This document shows positions 1 to 9,523 of a stretch of 64,000 nucleotides of DNA, piece by piece. Each line of letters starts with the position of its first letter. Positions within the stretch are counted from its first letter, which is position 1. Source of the DNA: Lentilitoribacter sp039986595. Its GTDB lineage: Bacteria > Pseudomonadota > Alphaproteobacteria > Rhizobiales > Rhizobiaceae. Made by a program: the position numbers and the translations under genes. Under the pieces are notes generated by a model that had not been told where the DNA came from, made no database searches, and saw only the letters and a list, made by a program, of their open reading frames with translations. The DNA is taken from assembly GCA_039986595.1 (NCBI GenBank), contig JBDWQJ010000004.1:496001-560000 (forward strand). The letters are read 5' to 3'.

Positions 1-499
1 CGTGCAAAATACCTGCTGTTGTGGTGGGCGTGATTGCAATTTTTTCAACAAGTGCGACCGGACCTGTATCTAACCCTTCACCCATTTGCATGATCATCAT
101 CCCCGTCTCATTATCACCAGCCATGATAGCGCGTTGAATAGGCGCAGCACCGCGCCAGCGCGGTAGCAGCGACGCATGACCGTTAAAACAGCCATGTTTG
201 GGACTTTCTAAAATCTCTTTTGGTAACAACATGCCATAGGCAACAACAACGGCGACATCGGCCTTAAGAGCATCAAACTTTGCTTGCTCTTCTGCGCTTT
301 TCAGACTTGTGGGGATGCGAACTTCAATTCCATGTTCTTCCGCTTTTAATTGAACAGGCGATGGTTTTAATTCCAGCCCTCTACGACCCGCGGGCCTTGG
401 CGGCTGGGTATAGACACATATGATCTCATGGCCTGCATCAATTAATGCCTGAAGGGTAGCAACCGAAAACTCTGGCGTGCCCATGAAAACGATACGCAT
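1..499 (-). CDS. fmt: methionyl-tRNA formyltransferase, 3' part cut by window edge
   Basis: Formylates the methionine on initiator tRNA so that translation can start with fMet. The visible N-terminal 166 codons begin MRIVFMGTPEFSV, the usual start of the family, and include the formyl-transferase core with the stretch NGHASLLPRWRGAAPIQRA (the HxSLLP motif that binds the folate cofactor). The start is the ATG read leftward at 499. It lies 33 bp downstream of def, so the two form the usual def-fmt operon: Fmt adds the formyl group and Def removes it from finished proteins. The C-terminal tRNA-binding domain lies outside the window. Family identity is secure. Confidence 0.95.
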   Translation of the reverse strand, partial: MRIVFMGTPEFSVATLQALIDAGHEIICVYTQPPRPAGRRGLELKPSPVQLKAEEHGIEVRIPTSLKSAEEQAKFDALKADVAVVVAYGMLLPKEILESPKHGCFNGHASLLPRWRGAAPIQRAIMAGDNETGMMIMQMGEGLDTGPVALVEKIAITPTTTAGILH

Positions 500-532
500 A
501 AGCTGCTTCCTCCAAAATAATAGAATTTAATA

Positions 533-1054
533 TTAAAGCACAGACGCTTGTTGCTTGGCCATTTTGGTGAATTTTTTGATCACCATATTTTTTTTAAGCT
601 TAGACAGATAATCGATGAACAAAACACCATTGAGATGATCAATTTCATGTTGAAGACATGTCGACATCAAGCCATCAGCCTCAATAAATTGCTCTTTGCC
701 CGATAAGTCCAAATATTTGACTTTAATCGCTGCAGGACGCTCAACTTCAGCGTAATAGTCTGGGATGGATAAACAGCCCTCTTCATAGACACTACGCTCA
801 TCGCTTTCGTCCACGATTTCGGGATTGATAAAAACTTCTGGATTTTGGTTATCTTCGTCTTTGGATACATCTACAACCAGCATCTGACGCAAAACGCCAA
901 CTTGTACTGCAGCCAAACCAATACCAGGCGCATCATACATAGTTTCAGTCATGTCAGCGGCAAATTTTGCTAATTCATCATCAAAGCGTTCAATAGGCTC
1001 GGATGGTTTGCGCAACACTGCATCGGGTAGAAGTACAATAGGTTTTATAGTCAT
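533..1054 (-). CDS. def: peptide deformylase
   Basis: Metal-dependent hydrolase that removes the formyl group from the N-terminal methionine of new proteins. The 173-residue protein from ATG 1054 (MTIKPIVLLPDAVL) has all three family motifs: GIGLAAVQ at about 44-51, EGCLS at 92-96 with the metal ligand Cys94, and HEIDH at 136-140 with the two His ligands and the catalytic Glu. An upstream in-frame ATG at 1171 would add 39 residues unlike any deformylase and would run into the divergent rmuC control region, so it was rejected. First gene of the leftward def-fmt unit. Confidence 0.96.
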   Translation of the reverse strand: MTIKPIVLLPDAVLRKPSEPIERFDDELAKFAADMTETMYDAPGIGLAAVQVGVLRQMLVVDVSKDEDNQNPEVFINPEIVDESDERSVYEEGCLSIPDYYAEVERPAAIKVKYLDLSGKEQFIEADGLMSTCLQHEIDHLNGVLFIDYLSKLKKNMVIKKFTKMAKQQASVL

Positions 1055-1177
1055 AATGGCTGAAATAAGGTCTTGAGACTTCAAGGTCAATAAAAAGATG
1101 CGCTCGCATTGGTATAAAGCGAAAAAATGTTCACCTTTTGATCTGACAAATGAACCAGAATCAGTTAGCATCGGAAA

Positions 1178-2437
1178 ATGGATATAAATACAGACTTCTT
1201 ATCAAGCCCTTTGCTGACGATTGGCAATTCCACATTTTCAATTGGAGATATTACGATTGCCTTTGTGATAGCACTATTCGTTTTACTATTTTCCATTCTT
1301 TATCTTCTTTGGCGATCGTCCAATTCACGGCACATGGCCAAATCTGAAGCCGATCAAGCCTCACAAGCCGCACATGCCCAACTTAATGAACTTTTGAAAA
1401 CCCAAAGTGAGATGCAAGGGCGTATGAGCACAATGGCAGAGCTATTTGGATCGCGCCAATCCGAGCTTAATCAAAACATCAATCAACGGCTTGATGGCAT
1501 GACCCAAAAGCTGGGAAATTCGCTCGTTGAACAAACCAAGACGACTCATGAAAATTTATCTAAACTGCAAGAGCGTTTGGCAGTGATTGATACCGCACAA
1601 AACAACATTCAAGCATTGGCGCAAAATGTCGTTGGATTGCAGGCTATTTTATCTGACAAACAAACCCGTGGTGCTTACGGTCAGGCGCGGATGGAAACCA
1701 TCATCAAAGATGGTTTGCCGATGGGCGCTTATAATTTCCAGACAACATTATCTAATGGAACGCGGCCTGATTGTACCGTCACCATGCCCAATGATTCACC
1801 TGACTTGGTGATTGATGCAAAATTTCCGCTTGAAGCTTGGAATGCCATTAAAAAAGCTGATGATGATCGATTGGCAACAGAAGCTGCGCGCCAATTTCGA
1901 TCTGATATGGAAAAGCACATCAAAGACATTTCTGAAAAATACCTTATCCAAGGTGAAACTCAGGATACCGCATTTATGTTTGTTCCATCTGAATCCATTT
2001 TTGCAGAAGTGCATGAGAACTTTGAGGGTGTTATCCAACGCGCGCACAAGTCGCGAGTTGTTATTGTGTCACCCTCATTATTGATGTTGTCTATTCAAGT
2101 TATTCAAGCTGTCCTTAAAGACGCGCGCATGCGAGAACAAGCGCATTTGATTCAGGGCGAAGTCATTCGATTGATGGAAGATATTTCGCGTTTAGATGAT
2201 CGCGTTCGCAAATTACAGACACATTTTGGCCAAAGCCAGAAGGACATTGATCAAATTCTGACCTCCACAGACAAAATTACCAAACGCAGCACAAAAATTG
2301 AATCTATGGATTTTCAAGATAGTGCCCCGCAAGAAGGCACAAACGCGGTGGAGAAATCCGAAAAAGCTAACGACCCGGAACCGTTATCTGTGGTAAAACC
2401 GATTGGCGCATCAGGTCGACTTAATTTAAGACCATGA
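1178..2437 (+). CDS. rmuC: DNA recombination protein RmuC
   Basis: RmuC-family protein, thought to limit recombination between inverted repeats; the family has a restriction-endonuclease-like fold. The 419-residue protein has one membrane anchor near residues 22-45, then a coiled-coil stretch (about 60-140), then the RmuC core with the typical TRGAYGQARMETIIKDGLP segment and VIDAKFPLEAW. The last 40 residues are polar and probably disordered. It is transcribed away from def across about 120 bp, an arrangement common in Rhizobiales. Confidence 0.92.
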   Translation: MDINTDFLSSPLLTIGNSTFSIGDITIAFVIALFVLLFSILYLLWRSSNSRHMAKSEADQASQAAHAQLNELLKTQSEMQGRMSTMAELFGSRQSELNQNINQRLDGMTQKLGNSLVEQTKTTHENLSKLQERLAVIDTAQNNIQALAQNVVGLQAILSDKQTRGAYGQARMETIIKDGLPMGAYNFQTTLSNGTRPDCTVTMPNDSPDLVIDAKFPLEAWNAIKKADDDRLATEAARQFRSDMEKHIKDISEKYLIQGETQDTAFMFVPSESIFAEVHENFEGVIQRAHKSRVVIVSPSLLMLSIQVIQAVLKDARMREQAHLIQGEVIRLMEDISRLDDRVRKLQTHFGQSQKDIDQILTSTDKITKRSTKIESMDFQDSAPQEGTNAVEKSEKANDPEPLSVVKPIGASGRLNLRP

Positions 2438-2469
2438 TGCTTGACTGATTTATCTTTCGAGGAGTTATC

Positions 2470-3375
2470 ATGATTTGTGTTCTTGGCTCAATTAATATGG
2501 ATTTGATTGCAAATACTGACCGTTTGCCTGGTCCAGGTGAAACGGTTTCGGGCAATCATTTTGCAACAGCGCCAGGTGGCAAAGGCGCCAATCAAGCACT
2601 TGCAGCAAAACGCGCTGGTGCTGAGGTTAAAATGGCAGGCGCTGTTGGTTCTGATAATTTTGCTGAGATGGCGCTCGAACTACTCAAGTCATCCGGTACG
2701 GACTTAGATAATGTCAAAGTAGTTGAAGCTGCCACAGGCACAGCGCTTATTCTTGTTGGTGGTGATGGTGAAAATATGATTGCTGTTGTTGCAGGTGCCA
2801 ATGGCGAGGTTAATTCCGATGATGCCCGTTCAATAATCAACCATATGAGTGCAGGCGACAGCTTACTTTTACAAATGGAAATTGATGCTAGCACGGTAAA
2901 AACTGCACTCGAAGCGGCGCGAGAAAAAGGCGTTCGATCTATCTTCAACATTGCGCCAATGACAGATGAAGCTGCAAAGCTGGCACCTTTAGCAGATATT
3001 GTTGTCGCCAATGAAACAGAGTTTGATTTGCTTATTGGCAAAGGAACTTTGTCCGATGGGGAGCGCAATACTGAGATGAAAGCATTCGCAGATGCGCATA
3101 ATCGTTCTGTCGTTATCACTCTCGGCGGTGATGGCGTAATTGCTTATCATCAAGGTGCACAATATTCAGCTAATGGGCTAAAGATCACACCGGTGGATAC
3201 CGTTGGCGCTGGCGATACATTTTGCGGATATCTCACCCAAGGGCTGGATGCTAATCTTAGGTTTGAAGTAGCTTTAACTCAAGCAGCTGTTGCAGGTTCG
3301 CTTGCTTGTTTAATGCCAGGCGCACAGCCTGCTATCCCTACAATTGCTGACGTTAGAAACGCCTTATCAAGTTAA
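2470..3375 (+). CDS. rbsK: ribokinase (PfkB family)
   Basis: Phosphorylates ribose to ribose-5-phosphate in the cytoplasm. The 301-residue protein has the N-terminal PfkB signature region (GGKGANQA, 37-44) and the C-terminal signature VGAGDTF around 245-251 with the catalytic Asp249. The NMDLIANTDRLPGPGET start region is typical of ribokinases rather than fructokinases. A GGAG Shine-Dalgarno lies just upstream of ATG 2470. It follows rmuC by 32 bp. No ribose transporter lies beside it; its substrate may come partly from nucleoside breakdown by the punA/deoA locus further along (inference). Confidence 0.88.
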   Translation: MICVLGSINMDLIANTDRLPGPGETVSGNHFATAPGGKGANQALAAKRAGAEVKMAGAVGSDNFAEMALELLKSSGTDLDNVKVVEAATGTALILVGGDGENMIAVVAGANGEVNSDDARSIINHMSAGDSLLLQMEIDASTVKTALEAAREKGVRSIFNIAPMTDEAAKLAPLADIVVANETEFDLLIGKGTLSDGERNTEMKAFADAHNRSVVITLGGDGVIAYHQGAQYSANGLKITPVDTVGAGDTFCGYLTQGLDANLRFEVALTQAAVAGSLACLMPGAQPAIPTIADVRNALSS

Positions 3376-3495
3376 AGTGATACTTTTCTGACGCGTTTTA
3401 GTCTTGTAACCGCGGCATTTTGATACCATATCCTTAGAAAGCAGACGCCAGTTTGGGTCTGATTGATAGTTTGTTGCTTAGTTTTTGAGGACGAA

Positions 3496-3927
3496 ATGAC
3501 ACGAATGGCACCGTTTTCCAGCCCACTTTTATTGGGTTTTGAATCGATGGAAAAAACTCTCGAGCGCGTTGCAAAAGGCGCTGAAGGTTATCCTCCCTAT
3601 AATATTGAGCGCCTTCATGGCCAAGCTGAAAGTACTCGTGCGGAAAAATTACGCATTACGCTAGCAGTTGCCGGATTTAGCGAGGAAGAATTGGACGTCA
3701 CAACTGAGGAAAACCAATTGGTGATCCGGGGACGTCAAACAGATTGCAAAGAACGCGACTTTTTATATCGCGGCATTGCTGCTCGCCAGTTTCAACGCGT
3801 GTTTATCTTAGCAGATGGCATGCAAGTTGATGCAGCAGAGCTTAAGAATGGAATGTTATCGGTTGACCTTATCCGCCCTGAACCAGAGCGATTGATAAAG
3901 AAAATTAACATTTCTGTTGCAGACTAA
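3496..3927 (+). CDS. Hsp20-family small heat-shock protein
   Basis: ATP-independent holdase chaperone that binds unfolding proteins. The 143-residue protein carries an alpha-crystallin domain at about 45-135 (start of domain at RAEKLRITLAVAGF, end at NGMLSVDLIRPEPE). The ATG at 3496 is preferred because a GAGGA Shine-Dalgarno sits 8 bp upstream; the longer reading from 3463 adds 11 residues without support. It is followed about 100 bp later by a DUF1150 gene, a pairing seen in many rhizobia. Which of the several rhizobial Hsp20 classes it belongs to cannot be told by eye. Confidence 0.9.
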   Translation: MTRMAPFSSPLLLGFESMEKTLERVAKGAEGYPPYNIERLHGQAESTRAEKLRITLAVAGFSEEELDVTTEENQLVIRGRQTDCKERDFLYRGIAARQFQRVFILADGMQVDAAELKNGMLSVDLIRPEPERLIKKINISVAD

Positions 3928-4028
3928 TAACTAACCATGAATCATAGGGTTACAAACACCTGCTTGGGTGTGGATTACGCGTGTTCTTTGCCAATGATAG
4001 GCAGGTTTCACTGATACAGGAGGCAAAT

Positions 4029-4286
4029 ATGCTTTCAATTCTAGGAAAAGACATCGAATCAGCTGAAGATCTTGCACTCATTGGTGAGGGTGAGATTGCT
4101 TATATTCGCCAAATCAGCTCCGAAGAGGTCAACGAACGCTTTCCGCTTGAGCAAAAACTTGAGCCGGGTCAAAATCTATGGGCGTTATTTTCAGCAGACG
4201 GCACCCCAATCTACTTAAGTGATGACCGAACAAGCACATTTTTTCGCGCCGCAGAAGATGATCTATCACCTGCGACACTGCATTGA
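4029..4286 (+). CDS. DUF1150 family protein
   Basis: Small 85-residue acidic protein of unknown function, member of the DUF1150 family that accompanies hsp20 genes in alphaproteobacteria. The start at ATG 4029 has a strong AGGAGG Shine-Dalgarno at about 4018-4023. The segment LWALFSADGTPIYLSDDR near the C-terminus is the recognisable part of the family. Its stop lies 18 bp before the stop of the convergent ptsN gene. A role linked to the heat-shock neighbour is inferred from position only. Confidence 0.82.
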   Translation: MLSILGKDIESAEDLALIGEGEIAYIRQISSEEVNERFPLEQKLEPGQNLWALFSADGTPIYLSDDRTSTFFRAAEDDLSPATLH

Positions 4287-4304
4287 ACTGGTAGTTTAGG
4301 TGAA

Positions 4305-4769
4305 CTAGGCCGCGTTTGACGCTGAGCCTTGTGTCAATAATGCGTAAATCGCTGAATCCGATTGCGCGCCACGGATTTTGTCGACTGTGTCGTCATTCCG
4401 CAAAACACGAGCAATCCGCGATAGAGCTTTTAAATGATCAGCACCAGCACCCTCAGGTGCTAAAAGCATGAAAACCAGATCAACTGGCTGATCATCTAAT
4501 GCTTCAAAATCAACAGGAGCTTCCAGTTTTGCACAAAACCCAACAATAGTATCGAGTTTTTGCAATTTACCATGCGGAATTGCAATTCCATTGCCAACGC
4601 CTGTTGAACCCAGGCGTTCGCGCTGCAAAATCACATCAAATATTTCACGCTCTGGCAAGCCAGTTTCTTGTGCAGCGCATTCAGCAAGCTCTTGTAAAAC
4701 TTGTTTTTTCGAACTTGCTTTTAGCGCATGCAGGATCGAGCTCTGCGCTATGACATCAGCGAGTGACAT
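4305..4769 (-). CDS. ptsN: PTS IIA-like nitrogen regulatory protein PtsN
   Basis: EIIA-Ntr of the nitrogen phosphotransferase system, a regulatory phosphoprotein that takes phosphate from NPr and modulates other proteins rather than transporting sugar. The 154-residue protein has the phosphorylated histidine in GNGIAIPHGKL (His66) and the conserved ERLGSTGVG just before it. Last gene of the leftward lptC-lptA-lptB-rpoN-hpf-ptsN cluster, 32 bp after hpf. This order, with rpoN upstream, is the classic proteobacterial arrangement that gave the gene its name. Confidence 0.95.
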   Translation of the reverse strand: MSLADVIAQSSILHALKASSKKQVLQELAECAAQETGLPEREIFDVILQRERLGSTGVGNGIAIPHGKLQKLDTIVGFCAKLEAPVDFEALDDQPVDLVFMLLAPEGAGADHLKALSRIARVLRNDDTVDKIRGAQSDSAIYALLTQGSASNAA

Positions 4770-4801
4770 TTTTGTACCTCTTGATTGGTCTTTTAGACCA
4801 A

Positions 4802-5377
4802 TTAGCTTTTGATATCCCCAGCATCAATCCAACCAACATTGCCATCGTTACGACGATATACAACGTTTAGCGCATCATTGCCCGCATTCTTAAATATCAA
4901 TAATGGCTCGTCTGTCAGATCAAGCGACATAACAGCGTCTGCAACTGACATAACATTTAATTGTTTGGTGCTTTCGGCAACAATGGCCGGGGCATAATCT
5001 TCGGAAACTTCTTCTTCAACATTCTCATTCGTACCCATAATACTGTAGGCAACTTCAGAGAAAATATCTGGATTTGTATTAATTTGATGACTTTTAAGCT
5101 TACGCTTATAACGGCGCAATCGTTTTTCAACACGTTCAGCTGCGGCTATAAAAGACTGCAGCGGATCTTGCGATTCACCTGTAGCCTGTAGAACCACACC
5201 TGTATCGAGATGAACTTTGCAATCAGATGTAAATCTGGAACCAGATTTTTCAACTGTGACCTGGCTAGAATAACCACCCGCAAAATATTTGGTCACTGCA
5301 TCTGAAACATGGTCTTCTATGCGTGTGCGAAACGCATCACCAATGTCCATATGTTTTCCCGAAACACGTATTGTCAT
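4802..5377 (-). CDS. hpf: ribosome hibernation promoting factor, long form
   Basis: Binds idle ribosomes and drives 100S dimer formation in stationary phase. The 191-residue protein has the N-terminal S30AE domain (MTIRVSGKHMDIGDAF to RRYKRKLK, about 1-105) and the C-terminal dimerisation domain (about 130-190, TDEPLLIFKNAGNDALNVVYRR), so it is the long form. The start at ATG 5377 has an AAAGGA Shine-Dalgarno; the longer reading from 5437 runs through the likely promoter and was rejected. Lies between rpoN and ptsN. Confidence 0.93.
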   Translation of the reverse strand: MTIRVSGKHMDIGDAFRTRIEDHVSDAVTKYFAGGYSSQVTVEKSGSRFTSDCKVHLDTGVVLQATGESQDPLQSFIAAAERVEKRLRRYKRKLKSHQINTNPDIFSEVAYSIMGTNENVEEEVSEDYAPAIVAESTKQLNVMSVADAVMSLDLTDEPLLIFKNAGNDALNVVYRRNDGNVGWIDAGDIKS

Positions 5378-5408
5378 CGAACATCCTTTCCAACTTTGAT
5401 ACTGGCTT

Positions 5409-5437
5409 ATTGTACGCCAATAATCGAAACCTTCCAA
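5409..5437 (-). promoter_or_regulatory. candidate sigma-70-type promoter for hpf-ptsN
   Basis: On the minus strand a TTGGAA box (5432-5437) and a TACAAT box (5409-5414) are separated by exactly 17 bp, 31 bp before the hpf start codon. A second possible -35, TTGACA, lies further upstream at 5537-5542. The 234-bp gap between rpoN and hpf is very AT-rich. Found by eye; transcription start not known. Confidence 0.4.
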
Positions 5438-5611
5438 GCAAATAGGTCATTTTTGCTTCGGTTGTGGAAACTGGCCAAATTTAATTTGGATAAAAAATAT
5501 AAAATTAAGCGTGCTACTAGTTCTATATGAGGACTTTGTCAATTCGTAAAAATTTGTATTTAATGTATACTTAAAATAATTTTTATATATCAGTTACTTA
5601 TAGATATTCAA

Positions 5612-7168
5612 TTAAGCTGATAATTTTGTTTTTAGACCTTGAGCACGCAATTTTTTCTCTCTCCGGCGCTGAACCGAAGATGGGATATTTAGGGCTTCTC
5701 TATACTTAGCAACGGTGCGTCTAGCGATGTCGACGCCATCTTTTTTCAAAGTTTTTACAATTTCATCATCAGATAAAACACGCTCAGCAAGCTCAGAATC
5801 AATCATCGATTTAATTTTAAACCTAACAGATTCGGCCGAATGTGCATCAGAACCAGCTTCACTACCACCGATTGAAACCGTGAAGAAATACTTCAACTCA
5901 AACAACCCACGCGGCGTCATCATATATTTGTTTGATGTCACCCTTGAAACAGTTGATTCGTGCATTTCAATTGCCTCGGCAACAGCTTTCAAATTGAGAG
6001 GCTTTAAATGTGACACACCTTCGGCAAAAAACTCCGTCTGCTGCTTCACAATTTCACTTGCGACTTTGACAATTGTTTTAGCCCGTTGATCCAAGCTACG
6101 CACCAACCAATTGGCAGATTGCAAGCACTCAGTCATAAATTCATAATCAGCATTGGATTTTTCCAAGCCGCGCGTCACTTTAGAATGATACGTTTGGTCA
6201 ACCAGAACACGAGGCAGCGTTTGCGGGTTCATTTCAATAAGCCACTCACCCATATCAGTGTTTTTTACCAAAACATCAGGAATAATTGTCTGAACACCCT
6301 GCGTTTCAAAGCAGGCACCTGGTTTAGGGTCAAGACTTTGAATTTCTGACATCATATCTAAAAGGTCCGCCTCATCAACAAGGCAAATTTTCTTCAAAGA
6401 CTTGAAATCACGTTTTGCTAGAAGCTCTAAATTATCAAGTAGTGCATCCATTGCAGGGTCCAAACGATTTTTACGGACCAGCTGTAATTTCAAACATTCC
6501 CCTAAACCGCGGGCAAAAATCCCCGGTGGGTCAAATGTCTGCGCTTTTGATAAAACGCTATTCACTTGTTCAGCACTTGAACCCAAACGTAGTGAAATAT
6601 CTTCCAAATCAACACGCAAATAACCAGCATCATCTAAATGATCGACGAGACTTGCAGCAATTGCCCTATCCGTCACTGATTTAAATGTCATGGCAATTTG
6701 CTCATTCATCATTTCGCGCAACCCGGGCGCGCGCGCGGCAAAACTATCAAGATCGATATCAGTTCCGCTGGCCGAAATTTCTCCCGAGGCACCGACTTGT
6801 AAATCATGATTTAAATTAACAGGATCGGATTTTTGTCGTTCATCATCTGGATAAACATTGTCCATGTTCACATCCAATGATGTTTCCATCTGACCAAATT
6901 CGTTTAAATCGCCATCATTTGAAGAATTTACATCTGCTGAAGCTGATTTATCATCGCTTAAATTACCTACAGAAAACTCTTCTTCGGTCGGCGCACCTCC
7001 ATCGGATGGGCTTTTTAGCTCAAGCAGCGGATTGCTCTCAACCTGGTCTTCAATAAATTTGGATAATTCGAAAGATGTGAACTGCAACAACCGGATTGAT
7101 TGCATGAGTTGCGGGGTCATAGTCAAAGACTGACTTTGACGGAACTGTAAACTCGCTGAAAGAGACAT
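5612..7168 (-). CDS. rpoN: RNA polymerase sigma-54 factor
   Basis: Sigma factor for -24/-12 promoters that need enhancer-binding activators. The 518-residue protein shows the glutamine-rich activator-interacting region at the N-terminus (QSQSLTMTPQLMQSIRLLQ), an acidic linker (about 50-130), the core-binding region, and the C-terminal RpoN box ARRTVAKYRE that reads the -24 element. It follows lptB after 173 bp and precedes hpf. No clear -24/-12 promoter was recognised in the intergenic regions I read. Confidence 0.97.
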   Translation of the reverse strand: MSLSASLQFRQSQSLTMTPQLMQSIRLLQFTSFELSKFIEDQVESNPLLELKSPSDGGAPTEEEFSVGNLSDDKSASADVNSSNDGDLNEFGQMETSLDVNMDNVYPDDERQKSDPVNLNHDLQVGASGEISASGTDIDLDSFAARAPGLREMMNEQIAMTFKSVTDRAIAASLVDHLDDAGYLRVDLEDISLRLGSSAEQVNSVLSKAQTFDPPGIFARGLGECLKLQLVRKNRLDPAMDALLDNLELLAKRDFKSLKKICLVDEADLLDMMSEIQSLDPKPGACFETQGVQTIIPDVLVKNTDMGEWLIEMNPQTLPRVLVDQTYHSKVTRGLEKSNADYEFMTECLQSANWLVRSLDQRAKTIVKVASEIVKQQTEFFAEGVSHLKPLNLKAVAEAIEMHESTVSRVTSNKYMMTPRGLFELKYFFTVSIGGSEAGSDAHSAESVRFKIKSMIDSELAERVLSDDEIVKTLKKDGVDIARRTVAKYREALNIPSSVQRRREKKLRAQGLKTKLSA

Positions 7169-7341
7169 AATACTTAAGACCCCGTACTCACTTTCGCTTT
7201 ACGAGCACCCTGACAGAATGCAAATAATAGCAGAAAGACCCATCCTCAACCCGGAACTTCTAAACTGGCATGTATTTTGCTTAATATGACGAAAAGGTCA
7301 AGTTTGAACTTGAATTTCCTCTTTCATATTTAATTTTTTGT

Positions 7342-8115
7342 TTAAAGTGAGAAATCATTGCCCAAATATAGGCGTCTTACGTCTGGGTTGTTGATAATCT
7401 CAGCGGGGCGACCATGGGTTAGAACCTGCCCTGCGTGAATTATATATGCACGATCAATCAAACTTAGAGTTTCGCGTACATTATGATCCGTTATTAAGAC
7501 ACCAATCCCGCGTTGGGTTAAATGACGAACGAGATTTTGAATATCGGCAACCGCAATGGGGTCAACACCCGCGAAGGGCTCATCAAGCAACATAAATGTT
7601 GGGTCGGAGGCTAACGCGCGTGCAATTTCCAACCGACGTCTTTCACCACCTGATAGCGCAATGGAAGGTGATTTACGCAAATGTTCAATTGAAAACTCAT
7701 CGAGCAATGCATCTAGTTTTTCTATTCTGGCTTTTTTGTTTGGTTCTATAATTTCCAAAACCGCCATAATATTGGCTTCAACGGATAGGCCGCGAAAAAT
7801 TGAGGCTTCCTGAGGCAAGTAACCTACCCCAAGCCGCGATCGGCGATACATCGGCATTTCTGAAACATCATGCCCATCAATTTCAATGGAACCATCATCA
7901 ACGGGTACGAGACCGGTGATCATATAAAAACAAGTTGTTTTACCCGCGCCATTGGGGCCCAATAGACCAACAGCTTCGCCGCGTCGCACACCAAGCGAAA
8001 CACCATCAACAACACGCCGAGATTTATACGCTTTAACCAACCCACGGGCGATCAATGTCCCTTCATACCGATTGGTACTGGACGGATGGTCAGAAACTTG
8101 GGGGTCTAGTGTCAC
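7342..8115 (-). CDS. lptB: LPS export ABC transporter ATP-binding protein LptB
   Basis: ATPase of the LptB2FGC complex that pulls lipopolysaccharide from the inner membrane. The 257-residue protein has Walker A GPNGAGKTT, the signature LSGGERRRLEIARA, Walker B FMLLDEPFAGVDP and the H-loop ITDHNVRE. The start is a GTG at 8115; no ATG is available in frame nearby. About 20 residues precede the ABC core, slightly longer than E. coli LptB. Lies 44 bp after lptA. Confidence 0.95.
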   Translation of the reverse strand: MTLDPQVSDHPSSTNRYEGTLIARGLVKAYKSRRVVDGVSLGVRRGEAVGLLGPNGAGKTTCFYMITGLVPVDDGSIEIDGHDVSEMPMYRRSRLGVGYLPQEASIFRGLSVEANIMAVLEIIEPNKKARIEKLDALLDEFSIEHLRKSPSIALSGGERRRLEIARALASDPTFMLLDEPFAGVDPIAVADIQNLVRHLTQRGIGVLITDHNVRETLSLIDRAYIIHAGQVLTHGRPAEIINNPDVRRLYLGNDFSL

Positions 8116-8159
8116 GTTTGAAAACTCAATTTGATCAGATGCTAAATTGTATATGACTA

Positions 8160-8699
8160 CTACTGTTTCGCTGATTTCGGGTCAATTTGAAAAATAACAC
8201 GCTCGTTTTTACAACTGTCGATACGCGCATCTCCTGTTTGCATTTTAACCGTCAACTTACAGCCCACCAAGATGTTATCACCTTGCGACAACACAACTTT
8301 TTTGCCTGTCAAAACCAGTGTTTGTGCAACCATATTAAACAAGCCTTGGTCTGCGGTTGCGGTCTGATCGCCGGATTGCAAGACGACACTACCCGACACT
8401 TCAATTTTTTCAATGTCTGTTGCGCCTGCTGTGACAGATCCACCGCCGCCATAATAAACAATCATCTTGCCGGATTGTAATACAGTATCTCCCTGAACAA
8501 CATTCACATTGCCATTGAAAACAGCTGAAGATGATCCATCATCAATATCAAGGCGATCGCTCTCGATTTGGATTGGCTCATCACCTGATAAACCCAAACC
8601 ATTAATGCGGCTATTGGCTTGCTGGGCGGCTGCACTGAGTGTGCCGAATACCAAAACGATACCCGCGATAATTATCGGAAATACGGATATTCTCTTCAT
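8160..8699 (-). CDS. lptA: LPS transport periplasmic protein LptA (OstA-like)
   Basis: Periplasmic bridge protein that carries LPS between LptC and LptD. The 179-residue protein has a signal peptide (about 1-25, ending near AAAQQ) followed by an OstA/LptA jelly-roll domain with the family phrase IQIESDRLDIDDGSSSAVF and repeated strand pattern up to about 165. Placed two bases downstream of lptC and just upstream of lptB, so the three are probably cotranscribed. Confidence 0.92.
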   Translation of the reverse strand: MKRISVFPIIIAGIVLVFGTLSAAAQQANSRINGLGLSGDEPIQIESDRLDIDDGSSSAVFNGNVNVVQGDTVLQSGKMIVYYGGGGSVTAGATDIEKIEVSGSVVLQSGDQTATADQGLFNMVAQTLVLTGKKVVLSQGDNILVGCKLTVKMQTGDARIDSCKNERVIFQIDPKSAKQ

Positions 8700-8701
8700 G
8701 A

Positions 8702-9361
8702 TTACTCTTTCTCTATTCGCGCTTCAGGCTCTTTAGGCTTAATCGCACTGGGATTAACGGTCATCTTAACATTGTGTTCTAACGAAACCAATTGCCCATT
8801 GTTGGACATAACCATTTTATCTGCATTGATTTGCGCCCCATCCAATTTTATATCGACCGACCCATCGCTGATAAAATTGCCAAGACCGATATCATATTTT
8901 GCAGAAGGAAATTTTGCGATCATTCCTGATGATGTCGTTACTTCAAGCGGCTTATCAAACACTAAGGTCTCCTCAGTTTGATTAAAAATGCCTTGCTCTG
9001 CAATTAAAACAGCCTCTTCACCATCACTCATAGGCAATTGAGCTTCGATATTTTCTAAGGTGACGACGCTTGAATCACCAATTTCTTGAATGGCTCGATC
9101 AGCTTTCATCCGATAGGGTTGATCTTTGCCATTTTGACCGGCCAATACCGGCTGGTTCATGACAATTTTTCCATCCTCAATTGTCGAGCTGGAGATCACC
9201 AGTCCCTCTGGCAAAACAGTATTAAGATAAGAAATTGCAATAAATCCAAGAATGATGAAGACACCAAATGTTGGCAATCCGAATTTTAAGAATTTAACGA
9301 AACGCGTATTGGCTTGCGCCTTGGCATATTGCTCTTCTACGCGAGTGACGGATGGATTCAT
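8702..9361 (-). CDS. lptC: LPS export protein LptC
   Basis: Bitopic inner-membrane protein that receives LPS from LptFG and hands it to LptA. The 219-residue protein has one membrane segment near residues 27-48 (FGLPTFGVFIILGFIAISYL) and a periplasmic LptC domain. First gene of the leftward lptC-lptA-lptB run; the divergent sppA gene begins 162 bp away, so the shared region 9362-9523 should hold both promoters. Sequence identity within this family is low, but position and architecture make the call safe. Confidence 0.88.
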   Translation of the reverse strand: MNPSVTRVEEQYAKAQANTRFVKFLKFGLPTFGVFIILGFIAISYLNTVLPEGLVISSSTIEDGKIVMNQPVLAGQNGKDQPYRMKADRAIQEIGDSSVVTLENIEAQLPMSDGEEAVLIAEQGIFNQTEETLVFDKPLEVTTSSGMIAKFPSAKYDIGLGNFISDGSVDIKLDGAQINADKMVMSNNGQLVSLEHNVKMTVNPSAIKPKEPEARIEKE

Positions 9362-9523
9362 ATTATTGCCAAAAAGCTGGTGTTCGCTTGCGGATCAAGA
9401 CCACTCTTTAATAAACCATTTTATCGAAGAGATATTGTATTTCCAATACCATAGTCATAAATTAAGACTTATATTTGAATTTCAATAAAATTCCAGCGCA
9501 AAACATCTGAACGGACACAAGAT

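Noticed and set aside
2592..3119. 175-codon open frame opposite ribokinase
   Set aside because: It lies fully inside rbsK on the other strand, has Ser/Ala-rich composition typical of an antisense shadow, and no ribosome binding site.
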